Source: Zea mays (taxonomy: Eukaryota > Streptophyta > Magnoliopsida > Poales > Poaceae). Taken from it: a DNA stretch of 64,000 bases. The stretch spans positions 143,989,982 through 144,053,981 of the forward strand of contig NC_050097.1 of NCBI RefSeq assembly GCF_902167145.1, in the 5' to 3' direction. The position numbers and the translations under genes are program-made. Position 1 is the stretch's first letter, and every line of letters starts with the position of its first letter. Shown in pieces: positions 44,707 to 55,977 of this stretch. The notes under the pieces were generated by a model. The model ran no database searches. It saw only the letters and a program-made list of their open reading frames with translations, and was not told where the DNA came from.

Positions 44707-44869
44707 AAAAGAATCTCTTCCCGAGATTTAAGGTCCTAGGGTAAGTAATGGAATAGGAAACACGTCACAACTTCATTTCCTTATTTATCTTACAGAGCAG
44801 GGGGTGGGGTTCGTTCCAACTTTACAATAAGGTACATAAATCTTACAGGTTACATGAAGCTAAAAACCT

Positions 44870-45286
44870 AGGAAAAATTTTCTCTAGGAAGTCTTGAGTC
44901 TCCCAGTTAGCTTCGTCTTCAGCGTGTTGGTTCCATTGTACCTTATAAAACTTAAGAGTCCTCTTTCAAGTGATTTTGTCCTTCTGATCTAGAACTCGAA
45001 TGGGATGTTCCGAATAAGTCAAGTCTGGTTCCAAAATAGCATCCACCACATTTATGGTTCGATCAGGAATCCAAAGGCATTTCTTTAACTGAGATACATG
45101 GAACACATTATGTACCACAGACAATGATTCGGGCAGTTGAAGTCTGTACGACACTAGCGCACATCGCTCAAGAATGGGAAACTGGCCAATATATCGGGGT
45201 GCCAATTTTCCTTTTACCCCGAACCGGCTAACACCCTCCATTGATGATACTTTCAGGTATACATGATCATCGACTTGAAAAACCAA
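44870..45286 (-). pseudogene. pol: Element H integrase C-terminus with chromodomain-like tail
   Basis: The minus strand has a GPY/F-type module: DDHVYLKVSSMEG, GKLAPRYIGQFPIL and [12 protein letters not shown] stop near 44966 follows. The tail then continues with KFYKVQWNQHAEDEANWE, a chromodomain-like strand with the aromatic W-E pair. In chromoviruses this tail reads histone H3 methylation and steers integration. Stops near 45287-45310 separate it from the integrase core. Confidence 0.82.
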
Positions 45287-45316
45287 TGGTCGACGTCATT
45301 GATCCGCATAGTTTTT

Positions 45317-46240
45317 CTACCTAGCTTGAGCTTCTTTCAGGTTATGTCTTATTCGTTGGACTTTTTCCTCCATTTCCTTAACCAAGTCAGGCCTGAAAAA
45401 CCACCGTTCTCCTGGTTCAGACCAATTTAAGGGTGTTCGGCAACATTGTCCGTACAGGGCTTCAAACGGTGCCATCTTAATACTTTCTTGATAACTATTA
45501 TTGTAAGAAAACTCTGCCAATGGCAGACAATCATCCCATTTCTGTGGAAATTCCAGGACACATGCTCGTAGCATATCTTCAAGTATCTGATTCACCCTCT
45601 CAGTTTGCCCACTTGTCTGAGGATGATAAACCGAAATGTAGAGTAACTTAGTACCCAAGGATTTGTGCAACTCCTCCCAAAACATGGACACAAATTGTGG
45701 TCCCCGGTCCAACACTATCATCTTTGGAACTCCATGTAAACTGAGAATACGAGTAATATAAAGCTCTGTGTATGTAGCCACTGTATATTTCACATTAACG
45801 GGAAGAAAATGGGCAGTCTTTGTGAGTCGATCAATTTTGACCCAAATAGAGTCAAACCCTTTAGTTGTCCGGGGTAATCCCACAATGAAATCCATACTAA
45901 TATCTTCCCATTTCCAGGTTGGGATGGGCAAAGATTGTAACGGTCCAGCAACCTTCATATGTACCGCCTTGACACGTTTGCAAGTGTCACACTTTGCCAC
46001 ATAGCGTGCGATTTCAATCTTCATTTTAGTCCACCAATAATGTTGTTTCAAGTCTTGATATATCTTAGTGCTTCCAGGGTGAATGGAATAACGATTAAGA
46101 TGAGCTTCGTCCAAGATTTGTTGGTGGACTTCAGCATTCTTTGGCACTACTATGCAATCTTTAAACCATATTACTCCTTGATTATCTTTCCTGAAACAAT
46201 TTGCCTTGCCGACCTCCATTTTCTCATGAATATATTTCAT
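45317..46240 (-). pseudogene. pol: Element H integrase core (open 307 codons)
   Basis: It has the zinc-binding HHCC module (HLNRYSIHPGSTKIYQDL ... CDTCKRVKA) and the DDE core with MDFIVGLP, LDRGPQF (SDRG is usual) and TSGQTERVNQ carrying the catalytic Glu. It then shows SYNNSYQESIKMAPFEALYG. This is the best-preserved pol segment of H. In life it would insert the cDNA into chromatin. It is isolated by stops on both sides, so the polyprotein is broken. Confidence 0.88.
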
Positions 46241-46273
46241 ACCCTTATCTGTTCTTTGAGCATCAATATTCCT

Positions 46274-46588
46274 TTATAGAACAACTGACTCAAGTTTCAA
46301 ATGTGTCAAAGTTCCTTGTTGTACTATCCCCAGATTCAACCTTTCTATTTCTTGACATAGAGTGGTGTTAGGTGTTCTTACTGTAAGACAATGACAAGAA
46401 GCCTTGCGACTTAAAGCATCTGCCACCACATTAGCTTTTCCTGGGTGATAATGAATTTCCAAGTCATAATCTTTGATTAGCTCGAGCCACCTTCTTTGTC
46501 TCATGTTTAGCTCTAACTGGGTGAAGATATACTTCAAACTTTTGTGATCCGTATATAAATGGCATATATTCCCCAGTAGAAAATGATG
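46274..46588 (-). pseudogene. pol: Element H RNase H C-terminal part and spacer
   Basis: The frame shows the [13 protein letters not shown] end of RNase [21 protein letters not shown] and [10 protein letters not shown], then a linker to integrase. A stop near 46588 separates it from the N-terminal half of RNase H. Confidence 0.85.
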
Positions 46589-47119
46589 TCAAATCTTAAG
46601 GGCATGAACTACCGTAGACACTTCTAAATCATGTGTGGGATAATGTTCTTCATGTCGGCACAACTGCCTTGAAGTATAAGCTATGACTCGTCCTTCTTGC
46701 ATCAAGACACATCCAAGTCCACTGCCTGATGCGTCGCAATATACATCAAATGGTTTTTCAATATCCGGTTGGGCCAAAACCCGAGCAGTGGTCAACAACA
46801 CTTTCAGTTGTTCAAAGGCCTCGTCACACTTAGAGGACCAGTCAAACTTAGTATCATTCTTCAATGACCCGATAATGGTTTTAACAATTTTGGAGAAATC
46901 CGGAATAAATCTGCGGAAATAACCAGCCAATCCAAGGGAACTCCAAACTTGATGCACTGTAGTGGGTGATTTCCATTCTAGAATATCCTTGAATTTACTA
47001 GGATCGACCGCAATCCCTTTGGTAAACAAAACATGTCCATGAAATTGGATTTCCTCCAACCAAAACGCGCATTTGCTAAATTTGGCATAGAGCTGATGTT
47101 CTCTTAAGCGCATTAACAC
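46589..47119 (-). pseudogene. pol: Element H RT connection and RNase H N-terminal part
   Basis: The frame contains [29 protein letters not shown] (thumb/connection) and [18 protein letters not shown] with the first RNase H catalytic Asp, through HYPTHDLEV. It overlaps the upstream RT ORF by seven bases in another frame, so a frameshift lies at about 47115. Confidence 0.87.
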
Positions 47120-47736
47120 GATCCCAAGTGTCTTGCATGCTCTTCCTCATTCTTGGAATATATCAGAATGTCGTCAATGAAGACCACCACAAACTTGTCT
47201 AACTCGGGCATGAATACCGAATTCATCAAGTATGTGAAGTGGGATGGAGCATTTGCTAATCCAAAAGACATAACCAAATATTCAAATAACTCATACCGAG
47301 TGGTAAATGCGGTCTTGGGTATATCTTCGGGTCGAATTCGGATCTGATGATAGCCCGATCTGAGATCAATTTTAGAAAACACCCGGGCTCCAGTAAGTTG
47401 ATCGATTAGAATATCGATCCGAGGGAGAGGATAATTGTTCTTAATAGTGACTTCATTGAGGGGTCTATAGTCCACGCACATTCGAAGAGTCTGATCCTTC
47501 TTCTTGACAAAAATTGCTGGACATCCCCACGGCGATGAACTTGGTCTAATGAACCCTTTCTCCAACAAGTCTTGTAATTGTGTCTTGAGTTCCACTAGTT
47601 CATTGGGTGGCATACGGTACGATCTTCTGGAAATAGGAGCCATACCGGGTTTTAATACGATCACAAATTCCACATCCCTTTCTGGAGGTAACCCAGGCAA
47701 GTCTTCAGGAAATACATCCAGAAACTCACACACCAT
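47113..47736 (-). pseudogene. pol: Element H reverse transcriptase palm and fingers
   Basis: [39 protein letters not shown] and [19 protein letters not shown] are present, so the catalytic FIDD motif is intact. The start ([19 protein letters not shown]) is the usual linker after protease. The ORF ends through the frameshift near 47115. The domain itself shows no stop. Confidence 0.88.
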
Positions 47737-47775
47737 CGGAATATCCTGAATTTCTTGTACTATGGCCTCAAAAAC

Positions 47776-48195
47776 TTATCCTGATGCTTTTATTGGGACA
47801 TCTATAGGGATGGACAATTGGACTTCTTCATGACCATAACTTAATTTAATGGTCCTTTGATCCGCATTGATGATGGTCTTATTCTGGGCTAACCAATTCA
47901 TGCCTAGAATTACATCTATATCTTGTCCCTTTATAACAATCATGTTTGTAGGGAACTCACGTCCGACCAATGTTACGGGTACGTGGAAGACTACTTCCTT
48001 AGTAAATATTTGGCCCCTAGGTGAGTGAATAATAAATCCCTCCCTTGATTTAGTGCTATGTATGTAATGCTTGTCCACAAAAGTCTTGCTCATAAAGGTA
48101 TGCGATGCACCAGAATCAAAAAGGATAACTGCTAGGTGGTTGTCAACGAGAAACATACCCATCATCACCGGTTCTCCTTCCGGTGTAGTCGCCAC
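47776..48195 (-). pseudogene. pol: Element H aspartic protease
   Basis: A retropepsin domain with LFDSGASHTFMS (catalytic DSGA) and DVILGMNWL near the end. A stop at 47776-47778 separates it from the RT linker. As part of the Gag-Pol polyprotein it would cleave the precursors. An upstream stop separates it from the gag tail. Confidence 0.85.
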
Positions 48196-48214
48196 CTAGG
48201 TATAATAAACTTGC

Positions 48215-49334
48215 CTAGTTTTCTTCATATTTTTCCCACAGGAGGATTGACCATGTTTCCCTTTCCTTGATTCGCATTCCCCGAAGTCTATTGGGAATTT
48301 GATTTGTTCTGCTTCGGATAGGGGCAGTCTTTGATGAAATGCCCAGACTTTCCACAATTAAAGCAGCCACTTGAGGAACTGGAAAGGGCAGAGAAACGAG
48401 CACCAGGGGCCCTCGGCTGATTGTTCCAGGCGGGGGCACGAGTGGGACAGATGAACACGAGTTGTCTGAAGGGATATGTGGGTGGACGAAGAGAAGCACG
48501 ATTTGGGTTGAAAGGTCAGATTACCAACCTTCTTTGCTTTTCATACCCCTGAATTGATCCTTCACCCACATATCTTTTTGACTTTCCTTGTCCCGAATTT
48601 TTGGCTTCAAGTGATAGTGTTGTGCTGACAGCCCTGCTATAGGTAAGGTCTAGACATGTAGCCATTTTGCGCTAGAGTCGGTCATTTAATCCCCTCATGA
48701 AGCAATTTTTATTTTTCAAGTCTGTATCCACTTGATCGATGGCATATTGGGAGAGGTGATTAAATTTGTTGAGATACTGCATCACATAATCTCCCCCTTT
48801 CTTCAGACATATGAACTCCTCCAACTTCATCTATAGCACTCCCTCTTGAACATAATGTTCTCTGAATGCCAGTTTGAACTCTTCCCACGTGACCTGATTT
48901 CCTATAGGCTAAATGGCTGAAACATTTGCCCACCAAGTACTGGCAGGACCCCTCAACTGTTGGGCAGCGAATAGGGGCTTTTGTGTCTCAGTGCATCGGA
49001 TCAGCCCAAACTTTTGCTCCATAACTCGCACCCATTCATCGACTTCTAGAGGTTCTTCAGCCTTCACGAAGAGCGGTGGACGGGTTTCAGAGAACTCTAA
49101 ATAAGTGGTGTCTCGTGGTCCTTGAGGTTGACCTCTTCCTCCGTGATGCTGAAATTGATTTCCCGCCAATTCACGCAGGAAACACATGTTGTCGGCGGTA
49201 GCGTTGACCAAGGCAGCGATAGGCTCAGCCAGTGGATGAGGTATAGGTGGTGGGTTGGGAGTTTCCTCCCCACCGTGGGAAGTTCCCGCCCCGTCATGAG
49301 CATGAGTTCGCGATGGCATCTGAGGAAAAAACAT
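48215..49334 (-). pseudogene. gag: Element H gag (three or more in-frame TAG stops)
   Basis: From ATG 49334 the frame runs through a proline-rich N-terminus and the Retrotrans_gag capsid core (EWVRVMEQKFGLI, LRGPASTWWANV). It then meets a TAG at 48911-48909, more TAGs near 48835 and 48672, and continues to a CCHC zinc knuckle CFNCGKSGHFIKDC near 48360-48320. The stops could come from CAG codons by C-to-T change, as expected of methylated repeats. The gene order and knuckle are normal for chromoviruses. Confidence 0.85.
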
Positions 49335-49445
49335 CCTGAATTATTATATGCCAAACGAACACCATCTTTATTACATTGTGCTGAATTGTAATAATTATAC
49401 ATCCTTATTTATTTTACATAAGGACACTACTTAAACTATACTACT

Positions 49446-50021
49446 CTAATTATCCTCATCCTTGGTCGCACCACTGCCAGCTTCAGGAGACCGTTCATCT
49501 GCAAGGTTCATGGAAGGAGGGGCTTCAAAAAGGTCCAACTCCCCATTAGGTCCTCCATTAGCTGTTCTAGATGGTCTAGCTTCCATTGCTACAACTTCTG
49601 GTTGCATGTTCGGATGCAGCCGGTCGTACAAGACGTGCACCTCTGCATGCAGGGTGTTACAATACGCTTGCAGGTTTTCCAAATATGCGCTTAGTTCTGC
49701 TACCCGAGCTAGAGCCTTGGCCTCACAATCCCAGGCGAAAGAGCGTGAATTTACGACCCAGTCAATGACTGTGTCGCGTTCCACAATTTCCAGCTGCAAG
49801 CGTTGAACTTCCACTGATAGTTCAGCAATGCGGCGGCTATCGCGTGCACGCTCCCTACTCCCGTGGCGTAACTCTGACATGAGTCGCGCCACCCTGGCCT
49901 CCAAATCCCCTATCGGGTCGTTGCTTCCACTGCTGCTCCCCTCATGTCTAGGAGCTAGCTGATGTCGGGGTACACCATGAGGTCCGGTTGCTTTGCGCTG
50001 GGTGGTCTTGGTTCGCGCCAT
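49446..50021 (-). CDS. Extra ORF upstream of gag with a histone H3-tail-like N-terminus
   Basis: An uninterrupted 191-codon ORF between the primer-binding site and gag. It begins MARTKTTQRKATG; counted as in histone H3 (after Met), residues A1 R2 T3 K4, T6, R8 K9, T11 G12 are identical to H3. A PR-QLA segment follows one residue later than in H3. A serine/glycine linker leads to a predicted coiled coil (about residues 38-85, LEARVARLMSEL ... RIAELSVEVQRLQLEI) and an acidic end. There is no histone fold, so it is not a histone. It lies 111 bases before gag on the same strand and may be translated from the genomic RNA. That it is open while gag and pol have stops is notable. The function is inference only. 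Confidence 0.7.
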   Translation of the reverse strand: MARTKTTQRKATGPHGVPRHQLAPRHEGSSSGSNDPIGDLEARVARLMSELRHGSRERARDSRRIAELSVEVQRLQLEIVERDTVIDWVVNSRSFAWDCEAKALARVAELSAYLENLQAYCNTLHAEVHVLYDRLHPNMQPEVVAMEARPSRTANGGPNGELDLFEAPPSMNLADERSPEAGSGATKDEDN

Positions 50022-50269
50022 ATCTCCATAAGAGGGGAAAATTTATTTAGTGTAGTTTAAACATGATGCATGCATAACCTAATAATCATGGAATCAACTT
50101 TTCGTTGATCCCTTATTTCCTACACATACTATTATTTAGCACTCTGTTACCCGACTTCAAAAGGTGAGTTACTACCAGAAGGTGGTAAGATAAGAATGAA
50201 AGAATATTTCAAGGTAAGTATTTTAAAAATCTTTTGAAGTACTACGTAATGTCTGAAGAGATGGGCTTC

Positions 50270-50281
50270 GCTCTGATACCA
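50270..50281 (-). other. Primer-binding site of element H
   Basis: The minus strand reads TGGTATCAGAGC, the exact initiator tRNA-Met complement used by most plant LTR elements, two bases inside the LTR end TGTGACA. Confidence 0.92.
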
Positions 50282-50283
50282 GT

Positions 50284-53058
50284 TGTCACAGAACCTCCCA
50301 AGGTATTAGGCCCACCTACAGATGTCCTTATCCTAAGGACCTCAGACAATCATGCAGGTGCGCATAATCACTCAATAAGTTCGGTTATCTGTATCTTCGT
50401 CATATAGCCCAAGAGCGCTTCACCCATCACACAGACATTACACACATGATCGGAGTAAAGAATAAGCGGAAAGGATTACAATAACATAATTTACATTCAT
50501 ATAAAATATAGAGAGAGTATCTATTATATAATGGGTCTTCGAGTGCATCACCATAATTACATAACTGGGAGGCAAAACACCCTCCCACAAACAAGTTCAC
50601 TGATCTTCCTCCTGCTTTGGCACCACCTTCGAGCAGAAACAGCAAAACTCGGCTGTTTCATCACATACAACAACATGGGTTCGAAAATCCTGAGTACGAC
50701 ATGTACTTTCGCAAGTCTTACCCGATAAAGGAAAAGACTTCTCAAGGATATGCTGGCTTTTGGGAATCAAGGTAAAGCTTAGAAAAATTCAAGGACTCAT
50801 GTTTGCAGAAAAGCTTACTATGAGTGGATCCTTAAAAAGTCCATTGTTATTATCAGGTTAAGTAGTTACCTGCATCTAGAGTTCTTTCTATCTTAGTTTA
50901 GGCACTTAGCCTATACTAGCTGTCTTTTATCATCCCTTCAGTTCAATGGATTGCTACGTGTAGGGCAGTGACCAAGTCTTCATGTCCGAGAAGTAACAGC
51001 GATCCAAATCGATTAATACCCAGTTGGGGATCTCCAACCACACGACATATGTAGCACTTAACCCTTGCATATGTCAACTCGCCACCGGGTTTCTCAATAC
51101 CAGAATGGGTTCATGCCAACCGAAAGCACAGATACTCCACTGTCCAGCCTCTTGCCATGGAGGGTACACGCTACTCTCGCCATCTCTCCACTCCCATTGC
51201 GTGGTGGCCTTTCTGGTATTGGTCTGGCCAAGGCAAAGCTTACCCATGACGAGGCATGTGGCCAGTTAAAAGGTCCTCGATCAACAATCCTACATCGGCT
51301 CGGTCCTTAAGCGACTCAGACGAGACACTACACCGAGACTTCCTTCTCATGCAAGTCACCCGCCCGGTCTCAACTTTATCATTTACCACCCCAAAGTTTG
51401 GTACCTGATAGAGGTACATCTTTTCAGATGTTGAACCCATCACGGCCATGATGGATTCACCATCAAGTCTTTTCTTTGAAAAATTCCCATCCCATATGAA
51501 GCATCACCTTTTGTTTAAAACAAAACATTTTGTTTGCTAAAGCAAAACTAAGCATCAGAAAACTTTAAGTAAAACATGGATCAAGGAATGGTAATCAGTT
51601 CCAAGGAAGGGAATGCAACAATTGTTTAGCACACAACTCCTATCACCTAATGCATCATCTCAAGTGATAAAGAGTTTAAAGCAACAAGGAAATAGGTAAA
51701 TACACCGTGGCTTGCCTTGTGTTGCAGGAGGTTCTAGGTTTGTCCCACAGATGTCAAAATAGAAGTTGTTCTCAACCGGTGAATTCTCAGCTTGCGGGAC
51801 AACTTCTTCTTCGACTACAACTTCTTCGTTTTCTATACATACAAATATGTATACATGAATGCTTATGTGATGCTATGAATATGTAGTTATATAGTAGAAA
51901 CATACTAAGTTGTATCTTGACTACAACTTTCCTTCACGGTACACACTAGTCACTAGGGTTTCCTAAGTTAGTATTCTATCAGTATTAGGCAATTAAACCC
52001 TAGGAGGCTAGCTCATTGGGTTTGGGACCAAACAATGTCCAAATCATTTCAAACTGCATGCAAGGGCTTTAATCATCAAACTAGGCTTACCCAAAAAGTT
52101 TTATTATTTTTGGAGCTATTAAATTAATTCTAAAATTCTAAAAGGTTGGGTTTAGGCATCTTTAAATGCTAAATAATTCCATGCTTTGAATAAAAATCTT
52201 GGAACTATTTTTATTAAATACTAGAGGATTTTAGGAGTCTAGCAAAATTGGTCCCATATTTTTATAATTTTTACATTATTTTCTACAAATTTCCAAACTT
52301 AATAGAAAAAGGAAAAGGAAAAACTAATGAACAGTCCCTGGCCGATTTTAGCCCAGCAGACCAGAGCCTACGCAGAAGTTGGGCGCTCCCGCGACCGCGC
52401 GTGTGATCTTGCGCGAAGACCCCTGATCGTTCAAACAATTGCAAAGTGCCCACTGATACTATTCACATGTGTCACTTACGCTCACATCTAAGCCCTTCTT
52501 CTTCGTTCTATTTATGACCGCGAGACCCCCGACGACGCCGTGTCGAACATCTGACTGCCGCTATCGGAGCTCATCTCTGACAGCCCTCTTCCGAGGCGAT
52601 GAGCAACCCGACCACTTCCCTGGGCATAACCAACCCTCATCCCACAACCAATCGGATTATTATGGCCTGCGGTCTACGTTACTCAGTTCATGGCGGACTC
52701 CGAGGTTCGCCGGGCTTGGTCCCGAAGCCGTGACACGGTATAAATCAATTGATAGACATGCCAAGCACTAAGGACTCACCAAGAGCTCAGAACGGCAGTG
52801 GGACAGGCGGGACGAAGAACAAAGAGGGTGGTCCGCGTCGGGGTGGCGGACCACGGAGTATTCCAGCGTCGAAAAGGGCTGTTCCGGTAAGATAAAGGCA
52901 GTAACGTTAGTTTAATTTGATCGATGAGTACCCCTAGCATCGGAGGAAGTTCGAACGGGACAGAATTTAAGGAATGCTTGCTCAATTTGACCTGGCCACG
53001 GAGTGGTCTTTCATGGCGGAGCCGAGGACGGCGAGGGGAAGCCAATGGCTTTACTAGG
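50284..53058 (-). repeat. Element H 5' LTR, left part (LTR end on minus strand)
   Basis: Continuous with 62191-63623 once K is removed. It contains the pieces found at 27351-27564, 29847-30662 and the start of 42198-44693. The stretch 50284-50965 has no partner in the window because the 3' LTR is cut there by G. No genes; GC-rich part at 52330-53058. Confidence 0.9.
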
Positions 53059-54440
53059 TGAGAGCACCTAGAGGGGGGGTGAATAGGTGATCCTGTAAAA
53101 TCAAACACTAATAGCCACAAAAACTTAATTTAAAATGTTTGTACGACTAAGTGGTTGAGAGACGAGTTCTTGTGGACAAAACAATCACAGAGAAAGCAAT
53201 CACAAGAGACACGCGATTTTTATCCCGTGGTTCGGCCAAGTAACACTTGCCTACTTCCACATTGTGGCGTCCCAATGGACGAGGGTTGCACTCAACCCCT
53301 TTCAAGTGATCCAATGATCAACTTGAATACCACGACTTTCTTCCTTATAGTATTTTTCCCGTTTGTGAGGAATCTCCATAAGTTAGAGCCTCTCGCCCTT
53401 TCAATATTGATCACAAAGAACGCACAAGAGTAAGGTTGGGAAGAGCAACACACACAAGACTCAAATAAGCAGCACAACCACGCACATAAGTCACGACTTG
53501 AGCTCGAAACACAACGCATGGAGTTCACAACTCAAATGGAGCTCAAATAACTATCACAAAGAATCAAATGCGTGAAGTTGGAGTCTTGGAGTCTTAGGAT
53601 GCTTAGTGAATGCTTGGGTTTACTCCTCCATGCGCCTAGGGGTCCCATTTATAGCCCCGAGGCAGCTAGGAGCCGTTGGAGACAAACTTGGAAGGCCATC
53701 CTTGCCTTCTGTCGAGTGGTGCACCGGACAGTCCGGTGCGCCACCGAACAACTACTGTAGCCTATCCAGTGCGCGATTGCCTTCCAAATCAGGCACAGAC
53801 GACTGTTGCAGTTCCGGGCCCGTTGGTGCACCGGACACTGTCCGGTGCACACCGAACAGTCCGGTGCACACCGGACAGTCCGGTGCCCTCTTCCGACCGT
53901 TGGAGCTGCCACGCGTCGTGTGAAGATTGTGCGGCCGACCGTTGGCGCTGGCGACCGTTGGCTCACCGGACAGTCCGGTGCACCACTGGACAGTCCGGTG
54001 AATTATAGCCACGTCACCTTTTTGCTTTTCTCGAGGGCGACGAGTTCGCCACGGATGGCTCACCGGACAGTCCGGTGCACCACCGGACCGTCCGGTGAAT
54101 TATAGCCGTACGTCGCCGTCGAATCCCGAGAGCGGCATTTTCACCGGAGACCAGCCTTGTGCACCGGACACTGTCCGGTGCACCACCGGACAGTCCGGTG
54201 TGCCAGACTGAGCTGAATTTTGCTGCACCGAGCCAAGTCTTTTTGGTTTATTTTCTCACTATTTCTAGCACTTAGACAGAACACATTAGTACTCAAAACA
54301 ATGTACTAAGTCTAGAAACATACCTTTTGCCTTGATTTGTACTTCTCACTTTATTTGGCACATCAGAACTTAATTAAATATGTTGGGCACTTAATCACCA
54401 AAATATTATAGAAATTGCCCAAGAGCACATTTCCCTTTCA
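53059..54440 (-). repeat. Element K 3' LTR (1382 bp)
   Basis: Plus strand runs TGAGAGCACCTAG to CCCTTTCA. Clusters of CACCGGAC-type palindromes lie at about 53720-53885 and 53965-54200. It is 40 bases longer than the 5' LTR, exactly two palindrome units (near 53850-53870 and 54182-54201). ORFs inside are palindrome artefacts. Confidence 0.92.
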
Positions 54441-55218
54441 ATCTCCCCCTTTTTGGTGATTTATGCCAACACATCAAAAAGCAACCAAAATAAGTGCAAC
54501 ATCAATGCAAATGAGGACCAAATTGTTTTGACTATAATTTGGCATATTTGGATCATTCTTCGCCACCACTTGGTTTGTTTTTTGCAAATCAAATTCATTT
54601 TCCTATATCTAAGTCAAACTCACTTGTTTGGGCAAATCAAGAGATGTTCCAAGAGAAAATTTGATCAAGTACCAAAAACTCCCCCTTTTTCCCATGATAA
54701 AAAATTCTCCCCCACAAGAGACCAAATTTTGCAATAAGAGCATTTTGGACAAATCAAAAGTTCTAACTCTATTGTTTTCAAAATTCACAAGTGGTAGCTA
54801 ATCCATTTGCTTTTGGCCTTAATTTCTCCCCCTTTGGCATTAAGCACCAAAACGGGATCATTCTTGGCCCTGAAACCCCATTGCCTCACCAAAAAATGTC
54901 AATTAAGAGCAAAAAGGCAATGAGAGCATAAGTATGAACTTGGAAGTAATTACACTAATACCGGAGTGCAGTGAAAGTCTTTGCAGTGTCCAAGTCCACA
55001 TTTCTCTTTCAATGCACCTTTTAGACTACTCAGACAACTAGGTTAGTCTCAAAAGGTCAAGTTGTATCACATCTCCCCCTTAATATGTGCAACACTTGCA
55101 TATGGACTTGTGAGGTCTGGGGATCACGTGTACAACTTGAACACCACAAATAAACAATAATGGATTTCAATGCATAAGGTAACATGATCAAAGGCATAGA
55201 ACACATGTATGCTATAGA
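54441..55218 (-). other. Element K 3' non-coding region with repeated polypurine-like blocks
   Basis: CTCCCCCT blocks occur at about 54443 (adjacent to the LTR, the likely polypurine tract), 54680, 54708, 54825 and 55073. No coding after RNase H. An env-like ORF, found in some Sireviruses, is not seen. Confidence 0.8.
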
Positions 55219-55977
55219 TCAATCCAAGTTACGCGAATCTAAGACATTTAGCTCACTACGCAACCTGCAAAAGGTTTTCTCATCCAACGACTTGGTAAAT
55301 ATATCGGCTAGCTGGTTCTCGGTGCTAATATGGTACACCTCGATATCTCCCTTTTGCTGGTGGTCTCTCAGAAAGTGATGTCGGATGTCTATATGCTTAG
55401 TGCGACTGTGTTCAACAGGATTATCCGCCATGCGGATAGCACTCTCATTGTCACATAGAAGTGGGACTTTGCCCAGATTGTAGCCAAAGTCCCGGAGGGT
55501 TTGCCTCATCCAAAGTAGTTGCGCGCAACACTGTCCTGCGGCAACATACTCGGCCTCAGCAGTGGATAGGGCAACAGATGTTTGTTTCTTTGAACTCCAT
55601 GACACCAGGGACCTTCCTAGAAATTGGCACGTCCCCAATGTGCTCTTCCTATCATTCTTGCACCCGGCATAATCGGAGTCTGAGTATCCAATCAAGTCAA
55701 AGGTAGATCCCTTTGGATACCAGATCCCGAAGCAAGGCGTAGCAACTAAATATCTAAGAATTCGCTTAACGGCCACAAGGTGACATTCCTTGGGGTCAGA
55801 TTGATACCTAGCACACATGGAGACACTTAGCATAATGTCCGGTCTACTAGCACATAAATAAAGTAATGACCCTATCATAGACCGGTATGCCTTTTGATCA
55901 ACGGACTTACCTCCTTTATTTAGGTCGACATGCCCATCGGTTCCCATCGGTGTCTTCGCAGACTTGGCGTCCTTCAT
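55219..55977 (-). pseudogene. pol: Element K RNase H domain
   Basis: The copia-type connection and RNase H domains are open: YRSMIGSLLYLCASRPDI, YSDSDYAGCKNDRKSTLG (catalytic Asp), SKKQTSVALSTAEAEYVAA and KHIDIRHHFLRD, ending IFTKSLDEKTFCRLRSEL. It overlaps the upstream ORF in another frame because of a frameshift near 56041. That break is what makes this part of pol a pseudogene; the domain itself is undamaged. Confidence 0.9.

Noticed and set aside
49446..50021. A true histone H3 gene
   Set aside because: Only the first about 22 residues resemble H3; the histone-fold helices are absent and the ORF sits between PBS and gag of a retrotransposon.
53720..54200. Regular short palindromes as a CRISPR-like array
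   Set aside because: Spacing is irregular, the repeats are known Sirevirus LTR motifs, and the context is a plant retrotransposon.
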